From contig NZ_BSFK01000003.1 in assembly GCF_027922305.1 (NCBI RefSeq), forward strand, positions 38,047-102,046: a stretch of DNA of 64,000 nt. Reading direction: 5' to 3'. Positions 1 to 8,472 of this stretch are shown in pieces (the stretch's first letter is position 1; each line of letters opens with the position of its first letter). A program made the translations under genes and the position numbers. The notes below the pieces were generated by a model that searched no databases, had not been told where the DNA came from, and was given only the letters and a program-made list of their open reading frames with translations. This DNA is from Methylopila jiangsuensis. Its GTDB lineage: Bacteria > Pseudomonadota > Alphaproteobacteria > Rhizobiales > Methylopilaceae.

Positions 1-23
1 TGCTCGCCTTGGATGGCCAGCAA

Positions 24-95
24 AGAGCCCCGCGCGCTCGGCCACAAAGCGCGGACTACTGCAGTCCCGCCGCCCGAAAGGGCGCGCGGGGCTCT
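24..95. terminator. 14-bp perfect inverted repeat, possible terminator
   Basis: Arms 24-37 (agagccccgcgcgc) and 82-95 (gcgcgcggggctct) are perfectly complementary, with a 44-base apical part that can itself fold. A short T-containing tract (attttag) follows the right arm. It lies just left of the phage-like genes. A factor-independent terminator is the simplest reading, but the long loop is unusual and a structured RNA or processing site is possible. Confidence 0.45.
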
Positions 96-156
96 GCATT
101 TTAGGGCCATGCATTTCACTCTAGACGCTCGCTGCAATGGCTGAGCTTCTGGATGC

Positions 157-951
157 ATGCCCGGTAAAAGCCTCATCCAGGTCGATAAGCGCGCAGCGGA
201 CAAGCTCCACGCCGACATCACGAAATTTGCGGACAATCGCATCCGCCGCGCCCACGCGTTCGCCCTGAACAAGGCCGCGATCGAGCTCCAGAAGGAGCAG
301 CGCGCGGCGGTCAAGCAGCACCTGGATCGCCCGACGCCCTTTTTCCTGAAGGGCGCATCGCTCATGACCAATATCGACCTCGACGGCAACGCGCCCCTTG
401 AGATCGAGATCGAGCCGTCCGAGGCCGTCAACCCGCGCCTCAAGTACCAGATCCTCGGCGGCGATCGTGAGGCTGGCGACGTCGGACCGGCCAACACCCA
501 CGTGCCGATCCCGAACTGGAACGCCTTGCAGTCGTCGGTTGCTCGTGGAGCCGGCGTACGCATCACCAAGAACGCCTACGGCAACATGCCGAAGACGGCC
601 TACGGGCGCGTCATGGCGGCGATCACCCGCGACAAGAAGAAGTCCCCGAAGAAGCGCTCAGCCCGCCTGTTCATGGGCGTCATCGAGGGTGTGTACGGCA
701 TATGGGCGCTGCCGAAGTACCAGCGCAACGACGCCGAGCATGACCGCGGGCGATCTCGACGAGATGGTCAACACGCGCTTCAACGCACTCAACGCCTCGC
801 TCGCCCAGCTGAATCAGAAGGTTTTGCTGGTCAAAGCGATGGTCGACACGCACGAGACCAAGATCGCGGAGCTCGACGGCAAATCGGCCGACCTGCAGAC
901 GAGCGTCGACGGCGTCAGCGTGCAGATCGATGCGGTCCGCGAGGACCTTGA
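157..951 (+). CDS. Phage tail-type protein with doubtful 3' end
   Basis: The first about 194 residues look like real coding sequence: a basic, helical N-terminus, an acidic strand-rich middle, then a Lys-rich segment and a GVYGIWALPKYQR stretch. This layout resembles phage minor tail or tail-completion proteins, but the family assignment is inference. From about base 740 the frame becomes Arg/Gly-rich nonsense typical of an out-of-frame reading, while a convincing new reading frame begins exactly there (ATG at 740). The usual C-terminus therefore seems lost, through a frameshift, a deletion, or a gene ending that has drifted. The ATG at 157 has only a weak ribosome binding site. Confidence 0.5.
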   Translation: MPGKSLIQVDKRAADKLHADITKFADNRIRRAHAFALNKAAIELQKEQRAAVKQHLDRPTPFFLKGASLMTNIDLDGNAPLEIEIEPSEAVNPRLKYQILGGDREAGDVGPANTHVPIPNWNALQSSVARGAGVRITKNAYGNMPKTAYGRVMAAITRDKKKSPKKRSARLFMGVIEGVYGIWALPKYQRNDAEHDRGRSRRDGQHALQRTQRLARPAESEGFAGQSDGRHARDQDRGARRQIGRPADERRRRQRADRCGPRGP

Positions 952-1606
952 GACGCTGACCGACCGGGTCGACGGCATCGGGATCCCGACGTCGTCGCAG
1001 ATCCAGGTCAATGTCCACGGCGTGGCTCAGTCGCTGCAAGCCTTCGTCGACACGACTGTCGACGCGGTGGAGGAGGTCGACCAGACCCCTCCGCTTGCTT
1101 CGGAGATCGAGTACACGCCCACAGACACGGTCGCGGACGCGCTGGATTCGCTCGGGTCGCGGGTGACAGCCCTCGAGAACGCCGGCGGGAGCGGTGGCGG
1201 AGGGACCGGTGGTGGCGGCGCCGACGAGCGGAACGCGGACGCGATCCCGATGTTCGAGGGCGCGGCGGAGACGGTGTCTGACGCCATCACCGACCTCCTC
1301 AACCGAGACGGCGAGCAGACCGTCGCTCGGACCGCCTTGGCCGACCGCGTCACGACGCTGGAGCAGGCGCCGCCCCCGCAGGTTTCGGCCGACGACGTGC
1401 TGATGCCGGTCAGCAACTCACCCGTCTCCAGCGAGATCACCGCGATCGGCGCGCCCCTCGATGCCCTGGCTCCGCAGATCGCCCAGATCGGCAGCGACGT
1501 CAGCTCGAACACCACGGCGATCACGGACATCTACGCCCAGATCGGCATCATCGCCAATCAGATGTCCAATGTCATGGATAGGCTCAATACGCTGGAAGCA
1601 TCCTGA
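740..1606 (+). CDS. Coiled-coil phage structural-like protein
   Basis: This 288-residue protein has long heptad-like helices at both ends (about 1-90 and 225-288). Between them is a glycine-only flexible linker (GGSGGGGTGGGG, about residue 150). There is no signal peptide and no enzyme motif. Such layouts are common in phage tail-fibre, neck or baseplate accessory proteins, so a virion-associated role is plausible but not shown. It starts inside the frame of the upstream tail-type gene (212-base overlap if that gene is read to its stop), so that gene is probably damaged. The longer in-frame reading from 398 is a shadow of the upstream gene. Confidence 0.6.
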   Translation: MTAGDLDEMVNTRFNALNASLAQLNQKVLLVKAMVDTHETKIAELDGKSADLQTSVDGVSVQIDAVREDLETLTDRVDGIGIPTSSQIQVNVHGVAQSLQAFVDTTVDAVEEVDQTPPLASEIEYTPTDTVADALDSLGSRVTALENAGGSGGGGTGGGGADERNADAIPMFEGAAETVSDAITDLLNRDGEQTVARTALADRVTTLEQAPPPQVSADDVLMPVSNSPVSSEITAIGAPLDALAPQIAQIGSDVSSNTTAITDIYAQIGIIANQMSNVMDRLNTLEAS

Positions 1607-1631
1607 TCGCGGCCAAGTCCAAGAGAAAGTT

Positions 1632-1656
1632 ACTAGTGGGAAGTCATCGCACTAGT
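1632..1656. repeat. Inverted repeat containing ctagtgcgatg motif
   Basis: actagtg (1632-1638) and cactagt (1650-1656) form a 7-bp inverted repeat. The right half contains catcgcactag (1645-1655), the reverse complement of ctagtgcgatg, which also occurs twice at 6543-6553 and 6577-6587 near the primase-helicase. An 11-base word, gacgctcgctg, follows at 1674-1684 and matches 124-134, so copies flank the two structural-like genes. Function unknown; an operator, promoter or recombination site would fit. Confidence 0.4.
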
Positions 1657-1730
1657 ACCTTAAAATATATTTTGACGCTCGCTGTATCGCCTTCGACCGT
1701 CAATCCAACGCACTTCGATGCTGGATTGAT

Positions 1731-2006
1731 ATGGCCCAGGCGTATCCTGACTACGAGAAAGACAGAGCGGAACTTATGATGTCGGTCGCCAATGTCATTG
1801 CGGCGCGCCGCATGTCACTCGACGACGTCAAGGAGGCATTTAAGGTCAACGGTGCTCAGGCCTGCGACCTAAAATGCGCCAACGCGAATACGACGATGGC
1901 CGTCAAGAAGCTCCAGTGGATCGCCTACCGGCTGCACATCGATTCCAGCCAGCATCTCAAAATGCCCTCAGCGCGCCAGATGAAAGAGCGCCTGCGGGCC
2001 GCCTAA
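1731..2006 (+). CDS. Small helical hypothetical protein
   Basis: A 91-residue, mostly helical protein with no recognised family. It has two Cys (AQACDLKC, about residues 46-51) and a basic C-terminus. Its stop overlaps the stop of the convergent primase-helicase gene by four bases, which supports a real, compact gene arrangement. Size, charge and position suggest a small phage or plasmid regulator, but no helix-turn-helix can be defined with confidence. Confidence 0.5.
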   Translation: MAQAYPDYEKDRAELMMSVANVIAARRMSLDDVKEAFKVNGAQACDLKCANANTTMAVKKLQWIAYRLHIDSSQHLKMPSARQMKERLRAA

Positions 2007-5000
2007 CCCGTCCACTCGGCGGCGATCTCCTGCAACTGGTCGTCGTCGAGCGGGATCTCGCAAGGCGCGATGCTCGGACCGTCAATCCAAGTCGCGATCA
2101 CAGTCGGCTTCGCAACCTCGGCCTCGGACGTGCCGCCGGTCTCACACTGAGCGCCCATCTCGAGGACCAAGGGCTCCACCGCATCGTCGGCGGCCGCCTG
2201 CGAAGCCTCGATCGCGATCCGATCAAGCTCTTCAGCCGGATAGCCTGTGATCCGCTTGATCGCGGCGTCGTCCGCGAGGTGCGAGAAGACGGTCGGGTCG
2301 AGGTCCGGGACATGGCGGTAGGCCTGTAGGCGCCACTCAGCGAAAAGCTCCTTCTTGGCCTTCTCAATGATCGCTTTGGTCGGAATGGCGACCTTCTTGT
2401 CGGCCTTCTCCTTCGCCCGGAGCTCGGCGACGCGCTGTTCGATCATCAGCTGTGCGGCCGGCTCAATCGCATCGTCTTCGGCATCGATAGGAGCCTGCGC
2501 GGACGTGATCTCCCCGGCGATGCGGCGCGCCTCGGCCGGTCCGGCGTGCTTGACCATATCGGCGTCATGGAAAATCTCGTCCACGATGACTGACGACGGC
2601 AGGGCGGAGCCGAGGTAGAGGACGAACGGCGGCGGCGTGTCCCCGTGTCGGTACACATTTCTCGGGCGTCCGACGCCCTGAATGATCTCCTCGTCGCGCC
2701 AGCCCTGGTCAACGAAGCGGCCGAAGCCCGCGGGCATCTCGGGCACCTGGCGGATGACATCGTGGCCATTGCGGAGATGGACGACGCGATCGGTCTTGCG
2801 CCGGAACAGCTCGACCGGCTCACCCTTGTCGTCGAATTCGAGGCCCGTTCCGAAGCGGTCGAAGGGCTGCTCTGGCTCGTCGCTGTCGTAGCTGAATGCG
2901 GCCCCGATCGCGTCGTCCGTCGAGATCGGGAACTGCGAACGACCGATGATCACGACACCGGCGTGATCCTTCGCACCGTCGCGGCCGCGGACGTCGCCGA
3001 AATACATCCAGTCCGCGTTGCTCGGCGCCAGCCAAGCCTGCCGGATGATCGGCTGTGCCTTCTTGGTCGTGATGAACAGCACGCGGCCGGGCGCGCCGAA
3101 GTCGGCCGCCATCGTAATGTTGAGGCGGAGGCGAGCGACGTTCGCCTCTTTGGCCGCAATCTGTGCCGGGGTGTCCTCGGCTCGCGGGATCAGCTGGTAG
3201 TCGCTGTAGCTGCGATCGAAGCAAGCCGCGACCACCTGATGCGGGATTGCATCCACTGTGATCGGCCGGACCTTGCGGCCGAACGCCTTCTCGACGAGCT
3301 GTATGTTGGCGCTGGCGTCGAGAAGGAGGGTCGGCACGCTTCCGAAGTTCATCTTCAGCCGCTTTGAAATCCGCAGGTGCGTGTACCGCGGCCCAGTGTA
3401 TGCGCGTGGGCGGTGTCCCGGCTTGGTGGCAGCCTTCTGCGCCTCGGCGGCGTCCCAGTTGCGCTTCGCCCAAAACTGAGCGCCGTTCGGGTCGCGGAGC
3501 TGGAGGCGGGCGTCCACCGTGCCGCGTGCGCCGGCCCGGGGCTCGAAGCTGCGGACGGTCTCGACCTTCTCCTTATAGTCCATCATTTCGGCTGCGGGGA
3601 TGTCCCGCGCCAGTGCGACGTGGTTTTCGGCGCGCACGAGGTCGACCTTCCAGAGCTCGCGCGCGATGCGATCCTTTGCGATCTGATCCATGCGATCGAG
3701 GATAACCGAGATCAGCTGCCGTTCTGCCGTGACGCCGGCGGTCTGCTTCGGGCGGCTGTCGAGCATGGCCCTGAGCTCCTCGATCGGCATGTTCGGACGG
3801 AGCTTGCTCTCGCCATTGTGCGCCCGCGAAACACAAGCCTTCGCTGCGAGGACGTAGGCGCGACCGCTCACACGGTCCTGGTCCCTATAGTCGACCAGCA
3901 TTGCGGCCGGGTCGCGGCCGGCCTCGAGCGCATCGATCACCATACGCCAAAGCGCGCGGCGCAGTTCTGCGACGCCGACCTCGTTGATCGGAGACCGAGC
4001 TGGCTTCTCGCCTTTACGAGGCTTCCGCCAGCCGAGCTCTTTCTTGAGCTCATCGGTGACGCGGCCGTCGCGAATCTCCAGCAAATCCTCGATTTTTGCC
4101 GTGTACTCGCGCGCCAAGCCGAGAGTCGGATCCTCGTCGACGATGAGGGCCACGCAGCCCTGCTTCATCCACCGAGGGGTCGAAGGCAGCGTCAGATAAG
4201 GAGCCACGACCAGGAGGATCTGGCAGTGCGCGAAGATCGCCTCCTGGTTCTTGAACGTACACTCTCCGCGCGCCCAAACATCACAGCGACGCTTGCCGCC
4301 GGGGGCGGTCTCGTCATCCTGCTCGCACAGCGCTACGGACGACATTCCAACGTCAGCCAGACGCTGAAATTCCTTGGCGTAGTGGCAGGTCTTGCAGCGG
4401 GACTTGCCCTCCGCCAGTCCGATCCGCACCTTGTCGGAGGGCCCGGTGGGGATCGGGCTGTCAGCCGTCAGAATCTCAACGCCGGGCAGGCCTTCGATCA
4501 TCGCGCGTCGGCCCGCCTTCGTCGCCTTCTCCGCGGCCTCGTGCATCAAGCGATGGGTCTTGACCGAGAAGATGAGGCGCTCGCTCGCCGGCAGCTTTCG
4601 CGCCGGGGCCTGCATGATCGAGGTGAGTTCGGAGACCACGCCAGTGGTCTTGCCGGAGCCCGGCATCAGGCAGAGCGCCTCCATGTGCTCTGCAGCCGAA
4701 GGCCCCTGTAGCTCCACGCCCTCGGACGCAAGCTCCTTCTCGCGCCGATGAGCTTCGATGGCGGCCATGAGATAGCGGGCCGCGGTGATCGAGGCTGCGG
4801 CGACGTCGGTGTGGATCTTGCGGCGGTCGACCGGCAGCGCGCGCGCCGCCATGTCCTTGAGGACGTCCACGGCCTCCTTTTTCGGATAGGTGAACTGCGC
4901 CTCGCCGGTTTTGGTGTTGTAGCGCGGCTCGAACTTGGCGGGGCCGATCAGGCCGGCGAGTCGAGAGCCCTCCATGCGGTCGAAGACACCGCCCGTCTTT

Positions 5001-6115
5001 TCAGGCGCCGGGGGCGGAGGCGGCAGGATTTCGACGCCGCCTGAGCGGTCGCGGCGGACGCGGCTGTTCGCCGTCATCTCGCCGCGCTCCATCATCGGGC
5101 AGACGCGCGCCAGGCGCATGCTGATCTCGCGCAGCAGGAAGCCGTCGGTCCAACGGCCGCTGCGCTCGGCTTTCGCGCAGAACGCGTCGAACACGATGCG
5201 CGCGAGCTCGGCGTAGTCGTTGTCGGAATAGCGCTGGCTGTCGTTGGCGCGAACGGTCTCCCAGACGAGCTTCGTGAGAAACTTCTCGCGCCCGTCGGTG
5301 ATCAGATTCGAGCGTGGATCTTCGTACCAGTCCTTAGTCGTGGCCGGCAGATCCGGGACCACCTTCGTGCCCGTCTTCGACGAGATAGCCGTGAGGCCGA
5401 GCGTGTAGTGCTTCGCCGGCGGGTTGAAGATCAGGTTCAGCTCGGCGAGCTTGCGCTCGAACTTCCCGAGCTCCTCCTCAGTGGTGACCGGGAGCTCCAT
5501 CGGCGAGATCTGGCAGGGGTGCTCAAGCCACTGGAAGCGTGAGCCGCTCGAATGGTGGCGGCCGTAAAATGTGACGGTCGACGCTTTCGCCAGGATCTCG
5601 ACCATGTGCTCGGAGGCGACGGCTGGGTCGCCGTCCTTCGACAGCACGTGCGAGCGCTTGTTGAAGCTCGCTTCGCGATCAAGCCGGTAGAACAGCATGA
5701 TCTTCGGCGCGTTGCCGATGCGCCGGTAGTCGGTGTGCCCGAGTGTGCGGGTGATCAAGTTCTCGATCTCGACCGAGAGGCGCTCATCGGTGACGTCGAC
5801 GTCGATGGCGATCGCGTTGCCCGATGACGGCCCCATGATAGCGGCGACGTTGTGGGTGCTGGCGTGCCAGCACCACTTATTCATCAGCTCGTCGGCCGGG
5901 CGCTCGGTCTGATATTTGGACCAGGCAATGACCTCGCCCTCGATGCGCGCCGGCATGCGGCGGCCGGTCCGCTCCTGCGGGTAGACCGACCAGTCGCGCT
6001 TGTGCAGCTCCGGGGCGTAGATCTGGAAAAAGGATTCGCCGAACTGCTCGGAAGTGACGACGAATTCCTCGCCGGTCTCCTCGAAGCGCTGGGCGAAATA
6101 CTCGCGGAGGTCCAT
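2003..6115 (-). CDS. Large primase-helicase replication protein
   Basis: A 1,370-residue protein that looks like the replication initiator of a phage or plasmid element. The N-terminus resembles a Prim-Pol type primase, with a GNAIAIDVDVTD motif near residues 98-110 supplying the metal-binding acidic pair and an SSGSRFQW-like segment downstream. The middle holds a Walker A (MPGSGKTTG, about 483-491), a Cys-rich cluster (CKTCHYAKEF to CTFKNQ, about 570-620) that may bind zinc or Fe-S, and a Walker B (LIVDEDP, about 658). A C-terminal VGRPRN motif (about 1145-1160) fits a superfamily 2-like helicase motif VI. Synthesis and unwinding at one origin are inferred. The repeat-rich region upstream (6116-6617) supports this. 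Confidence 0.75.
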   Translation of the reverse strand: MDLREYFAQRFEETGEEFVVTSEQFGESFFQIYAPELHKRDWSVYPQERTGRRMPARIEGEVIAWSKYQTERPADELMNKWCWHASTHNVAAIMGPSSGNAIAIDVDVTDERLSVEIENLITRTLGHTDYRRIGNAPKIMLFYRLDREASFNKRSHVLSKDGDPAVASEHMVEILAKASTVTFYGRHHSSGSRFQWLEHPCQISPMELPVTTEEELGKFERKLAELNLIFNPPAKHYTLGLTAISSKTGTKVVPDLPATTKDWYEDPRSNLITDGREKFLTKLVWETVRANDSQRYSDNDYAELARIVFDAFCAKAERSGRWTDGFLLREISMRLARVCPMMERGEMTANSRVRRDRSGGVEILPPPPPAPEKTGGVFDRMEGSRLAGLIGPAKFEPRYNTKTGEAQFTYPKKEAVDVLKDMAARALPVDRRKIHTDVAAASITAARYLMAAIEAHRREKELASEGVELQGPSAAEHMEALCLMPGSGKTTGVVSELTSIMQAPARKLPASERLIFSVKTHRLMHEAAEKATKAGRRAMIEGLPGVEILTADSPIPTGPSDKVRIGLAEGKSRCKTCHYAKEFQRLADVGMSSVALCEQDDETAPGGKRRCDVWARGECTFKNQEAIFAHCQILLVVAPYLTLPSTPRWMKQGCVALIVDEDPTLGLAREYTAKIEDLLEIRDGRVTDELKKELGWRKPRKGEKPARSPINEVGVAELRRALWRMVIDALEAGRDPAAMLVDYRDQDRVSGRAYVLAAKACVSRAHNGESKLRPNMPIEELRAMLDSRPKQTAGVTAERQLISVILDRMDQIAKDRIARELWKVDLVRAENHVALARDIPAAEMMDYKEKVETVRSFEPRAGARGTVDARLQLRDPNGAQFWAKRNWDAAEAQKAATKPGHRPRAYTGPRYTHLRISKRLKMNFGSVPTLLLDASANIQLVEKAFGRKVRPITVDAIPHQVVAACFDRSYSDYQLIPRAEDTPAQIAAKEANVARLRLNITMAADFGAPGRVLFITTKKAQPIIRQAWLAPSNADWMYFGDVRGRDGAKDHAGVVIIGRSQFPISTDDAIGAAFSYDSDEPEQPFDRFGTGLEFDDKGEPVELFRRKTDRVVHLRNGHDVIRQVPEMPAGFGRFVDQGWRDEEIIQGVGRPRNVYRHGDTPPPFVLYLGSALPSSVIVDEIFHDADMVKHAGPAEARRIAGEITSAQAPIDAEDDAIEPAAQLMIEQRVAELRAKEKADKKVAIPTKAIIEKAKKELFAEWRLQAYRHVPDLDPTVFSHLADDAAIKRITGYPAEELDRIAIEASQAAADDAVEPLVLEMGAQCETGGTSEAEVAKPTVIATWIDGPSIAPCEIPLDDDQLQEIAAEWTG

Positions 6116-6400
6116 CAGCGCGCCTCACCGGCGGCGGACAGAATCCGATCGTGAGCGGACGCACGAATGCGCTCCGCGAAAACCCTGATCCCCATGGGAA
6201 GGTCGCTCAAGCACTTTGGATGGCACAATCGGCAGGGGCCACCCCGCCGACCCACGTAGAGTCCCACCGAACCGCGCGCGCCACAAGAAAAATCTCATCG
6301 GCGCGGAAAGAAAGTCCGCGCGAGGATTCAGAGTCCTGGGACTTTCAAACTAATCATGGCCGCAAAAATCGGCTGGAGGCCCTGCGGCTGTTGAGGGTGA

Positions 6401-6438
6401 GGCAACAAATAGCAAGATACAACTTGCAACTTGTTGCC
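6401..6438. promoter_or_regulatory. Nested palindrome upstream of primase-helicase
   Basis: Outer arms ggcaacaa (6401-6408) and ttgttgcc (6431-6438) enclose inner arms gcaag (6412-6416) and cttgc (6423-6427). The two-layer dyad is typical of an operator bound by a dimer or tetramer, or of a structure in an origin. It lies about 290 bases upstream of the primase-helicase start. Confidence 0.45.
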
Positions 6439-6472
6439 CTAAAAATCTTCAAACCGCCTGCAATCAGGTACA

Positions 6473-6587
6473 GCTATCCCTCAAACGGCGTGATCGTAGA
6501 AGGCGAAAAGTTGTCGAATAAATCGCTATCCCTCGTTTAACCCTAGTGCGATGTAGAGACCGGTGGGAGAATCCCTCTAGTGCGATG
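6473..6587. repeat. Short direct repeats (gctatccctc and ctagtgcgatg)
   Basis: gctatccctc occurs at 6473-6482 and 6525-6534, and its core atccctc again at 6571-6577. ctagtgcgatg occurs at 6543-6553 and 6577-6587, 34 bases apart, and inverted at 1645-1655. They could be iterons for the replication protein or operator sites for the gene at 6618. Confidence 0.4.
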
Positions 6588-6617
6588 CAATTCGCGTTCG
6601 CGTAAGGGTTTCTACGC

Positions 6618-6947
6618 ATGCCGATCAACGGGAAGTTCGTTTCCGACCGGTCCCGCACTGAGAAGGAAGAGCGCCTCGAGAGGATCCGCTTTATGGCGGA
6701 GAAGTTCGACCTCTCAGGCGGAGACATCATCTACTCCGGACGCCGGTATCCGGACAAAAAGTTCCAGGAGCTGATGTCCCGGCGCTGGGAGGGCCTTGGC
6801 GGCGAGAAGGCGTTTTTGATCGAGGACGCCGTCCTGATATCCATCGGCACCTACCCCGAGTTCCCTCGCCTCGAATGGCCGGAGAACATCGACCCATACC
6901 GGGCTCGAGGCCCGCGTGGGGCCACCGCCTTCGCCACGGCGGCGTGA
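6618..6947 (+). CDS. Hypothetical phage-type protein
   Basis: A 109-residue soluble protein with a charged N-terminal helix and an FDLSGGDIIYSGRRYPDKKFQELM segment that begins near residue 30. No family is recognised. It starts 31 bases after the second ctagtgcgatg repeat, so it may be controlled from those sites. Its C-terminal tail (after about residue 90) is low in recognisable structure. Confidence 0.5.
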   Translation: MPINGKFVSDRSRTEKEERLERIRFMAEKFDLSGGDIIYSGRRYPDKKFQELMSRRWEGLGGEKAFLIEDAVLISIGTYPEFPRLEWPENIDPYRARGPRGATAFATAA

Positions 6948-7021
6948 CGTGCATCCTCGCTCGCAGAAATCTCGACATCATCATCTAGGCGCAGCTGCAC
7001 GGGACGCTGGTCGACGACCGT

Positions 7022-7150
7022 GTGAAGGAGCCCTGGTATAGGGATTTCCGCAGGCGCTTCGTCGAGGCCAAGAAGGGCTGGCAGGAGCGGAAACGGCTGA
7101 AGGATCTGGCGGAAGCCGAGCCCTACAGCGAGACGCTCGACGCGGTCTAA
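7022..7150 (+). CDS. Possible small basic protein
   Basis: A short frame from GTG 7022 to TAA 7148-7150 gives about 42 residues, very charged and helical (FRRRFVEAKKGWQERKRLKD). An in-frame TAG at 6986-6988 bounds it upstream; CTG at 6995 or 7007 are other possible starts. Amino-acid use looks coding, but there is no ATG and no clear ribosome binding site. It may be a broken C-terminus of a longer gene. Confidence 0.3.
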   Translation: MKEPWYRDFRRRFVEAKKGWQERKRLKDLAEAEPYSETLDAV

Positions 7151-8092
7151 TCACCTTTCGGGGTCGGACATCCGCTCTTGGTGTTCCCACTCCATGTCCT
7201 CGTGCCAGGCCTTGTTCTGCGCGTACTCCGCATACTCGGCTGCGCCCATGGTCTCTGGCGAAGGATCCGGTAGCTCAGGCTCGTCGTTCGGTTCGGCTCC
7301 CTCTCGGTAGAACTCCTCGAGCTTAAGCAGCGCCAGGCCGAGCTCGTTCAATTCCCCCCGGAATGTGTGCACCGTGACCTCGGCGTCCGCCTCATGCGGG
7401 AACAGGTGGTAGGCGAACTTCGCCCACGGAAAGAGATCAAGCACCGTCGAGAGGGATCGCGCCGGCATGTAAAAGTCGATGACGTTCTCGCCGTCGTCAT
7501 CGGCGTCGTTGGGGTCGATGAAGGTCATCTTCGCGCCGCGGATGTTGAGGCTCTTGTTCACCCAGTCGTCGACGACGAGGAACACCTCACCGTTCTCGCT
7601 TGTGCGGCGTATGAGATCCGCGTCGACTGCGAGCCGCTGTTCTCGCCGGCTGCGCGGGTCCGAGGGGTCGAGACATCGCTCGATCGCCGTCCCTGAGGCC
7701 GCTGTCAGAACCTGTCGCCGCGGTATGTCGACCGTCCACGAGCCGTCGTCCTTCACCACCGCATGATGACGCTCGACGCGTCGCCATATCGTCAGTCCGG
7801 TGGTCGGATCGTGCAGGACCAGCAGGACCGGAAGCGAGTGGTTCGACCAATACTCCAGGTGCCTGGCCGACCCGCGGAAGACGACCCGATCTCCGTCAGG
7901 GCGAAAGAACGACGGTCCGGATTTGATCTGAAGGCCGACCAGCTTTCCCGTCGGCTGGTCGCCATCCATGATCTCGACGTGCGCATCGATGCCGAAATCG
8001 CTCGCGTGCTGCTCTCTGAACAGCCAGCCCATCTCGAGAAAGATCGCCTCAACGGCGTTTACGCCCCTGCGGCTGGTGTTGTCGGTCGTCAC
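7151..8092 (-). CDS. DUF4365 domain protein, nuclease-like
   Basis: The N-terminal half matches the DUF4365 pattern: an early Glu-containing helix ([15 protein letters not shown]), then FGIDAHVEI, then a Q-x-K strand (LVGLQIKSG, about residues 50-57). Together these give the D...Q/E-x-K arrangement of PD-(D/E)XK nuclease folds. The C-terminal half is acidic and unassigned. It starts with GTG at 8092, overlapping the stop of the small SRAP-like gene (GTGA), so the two are translationally coupled. DUF4365 proteins often sit in defence islands, and a restriction-type cluster lies next door on the other strand. A nuclease role in defence is inference. Confidence 0.7.
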   Translation of the reverse strand: MTTDNTSRRGVNAVEAIFLEMGWLFREQHASDFGIDAHVEIMDGDQPTGKLVGLQIKSGPSFFRPDGDRVVFRGSARHLEYWSNHSLPVLLVLHDPTTGLTIWRRVERHHAVVKDDGSWTVDIPRRQVLTAASGTAIERCLDPSDPRSRREQRLAVDADLIRRTSENGEVFLVVDDWVNKSLNIRGAKMTFIDPNDADDDGENVIDFYMPARSLSTVLDLFPWAKFAYHLFPHEADAEVTVHTFRGELNELGLALLKLEEFYREGAEPNDEPELPDPSPETMGAAEYAEYAQNKAWHEDMEWEHQERMSDPER

Positions 8093-8301
8093 GCCGCCTC
8101 TTCCAGTCCGTCCTTCCGAGGCCCACGCGCGACGATCGTCAGCGCATCATCCGGCAGCGGCCGCTGCAGGGCCTTTGCCTCGAACCAGTCCGCCCGCAGC
8201 CAGACATCGATCTCCTCGGTGGTCGTGAGGATGACGGGCATGGCCTTTAAGTGGACTGGCATCACGGGGTGTCTGTCGACGCGGATCTCGGGCAGCATCA
8301 T
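8089..8301 (-). pseudogene. C-terminal fragment of SRAP (YedK/HMCES) family protein
   Basis: The 70 residues match only the end of SOS response-associated peptidase proteins: the MPVIL motif followed by the conserved alternation ending [21 protein letters not shown]. The catalytic Cys2 N-terminus and most of the DNA-binding fold are missing, so it cannot form the protective crosslink at abasic sites. It is most likely a decayed gene, although it retains a start and couples by GTGA overlap to the DUF4365 gene, so a short translated product is possible. Confidence 0.6.
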
Positions 8302-8308
8302 CCAGCGA

Positions 8309-8337
8309 TTGTAGGCAACCGGCAGCTTTGCCTACAA
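8309..8337. promoter_or_regulatory. 10-bp palindrome between SRAP fragment and methyltransferase
   Basis: Arms ttgtaggcaa (8309-8318) and ttgcctacaa (8328-8337) are perfect, with a 9-base loop. It lies directly upstream of the SRAP fragment (minus) and 135 bases upstream of the methyltransferase (plus). An operator of the restriction-modification promoter is the likeliest reading; no run of T follows on either strand. Confidence 0.45.
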
Positions 8338-8472
8338 CAGGCGATGGGGTGGCGATCACAGCACAACCGCGAGCTGGCGGACGAGGGAGACCGGCTCGCC
8401 TGATGGCTTGCCAATTAGGCATATCGCACCTCCATAATTGCCAGCGCTCGGACCCTCCCTTATCGTGAACGG

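Larger units (their letters stand above)
6116..6617. other. Non-coding repeat region, candidate origin or control region
   Basis: No convincing gene lies between the primase-helicase start and the next gene; the plus-strand ORF at 6151-6540 has no domain and poor composition. The region is AT-richer than its surroundings in 6280-6540. It holds a nested palindrome (6401-6438) and several short direct repeats (6473-6587). Placement directly upstream of a replication protein suggests an origin or the gene's promoter and operators. This is inference from position and repeats. Confidence 0.45.

Noticed and set aside
6151..6540. 129-residue plus reading upstream of the primase-helicase
   Set aside because: No domain, poor codon pattern and overlap with palindromes and repeats; treated as non-coding.
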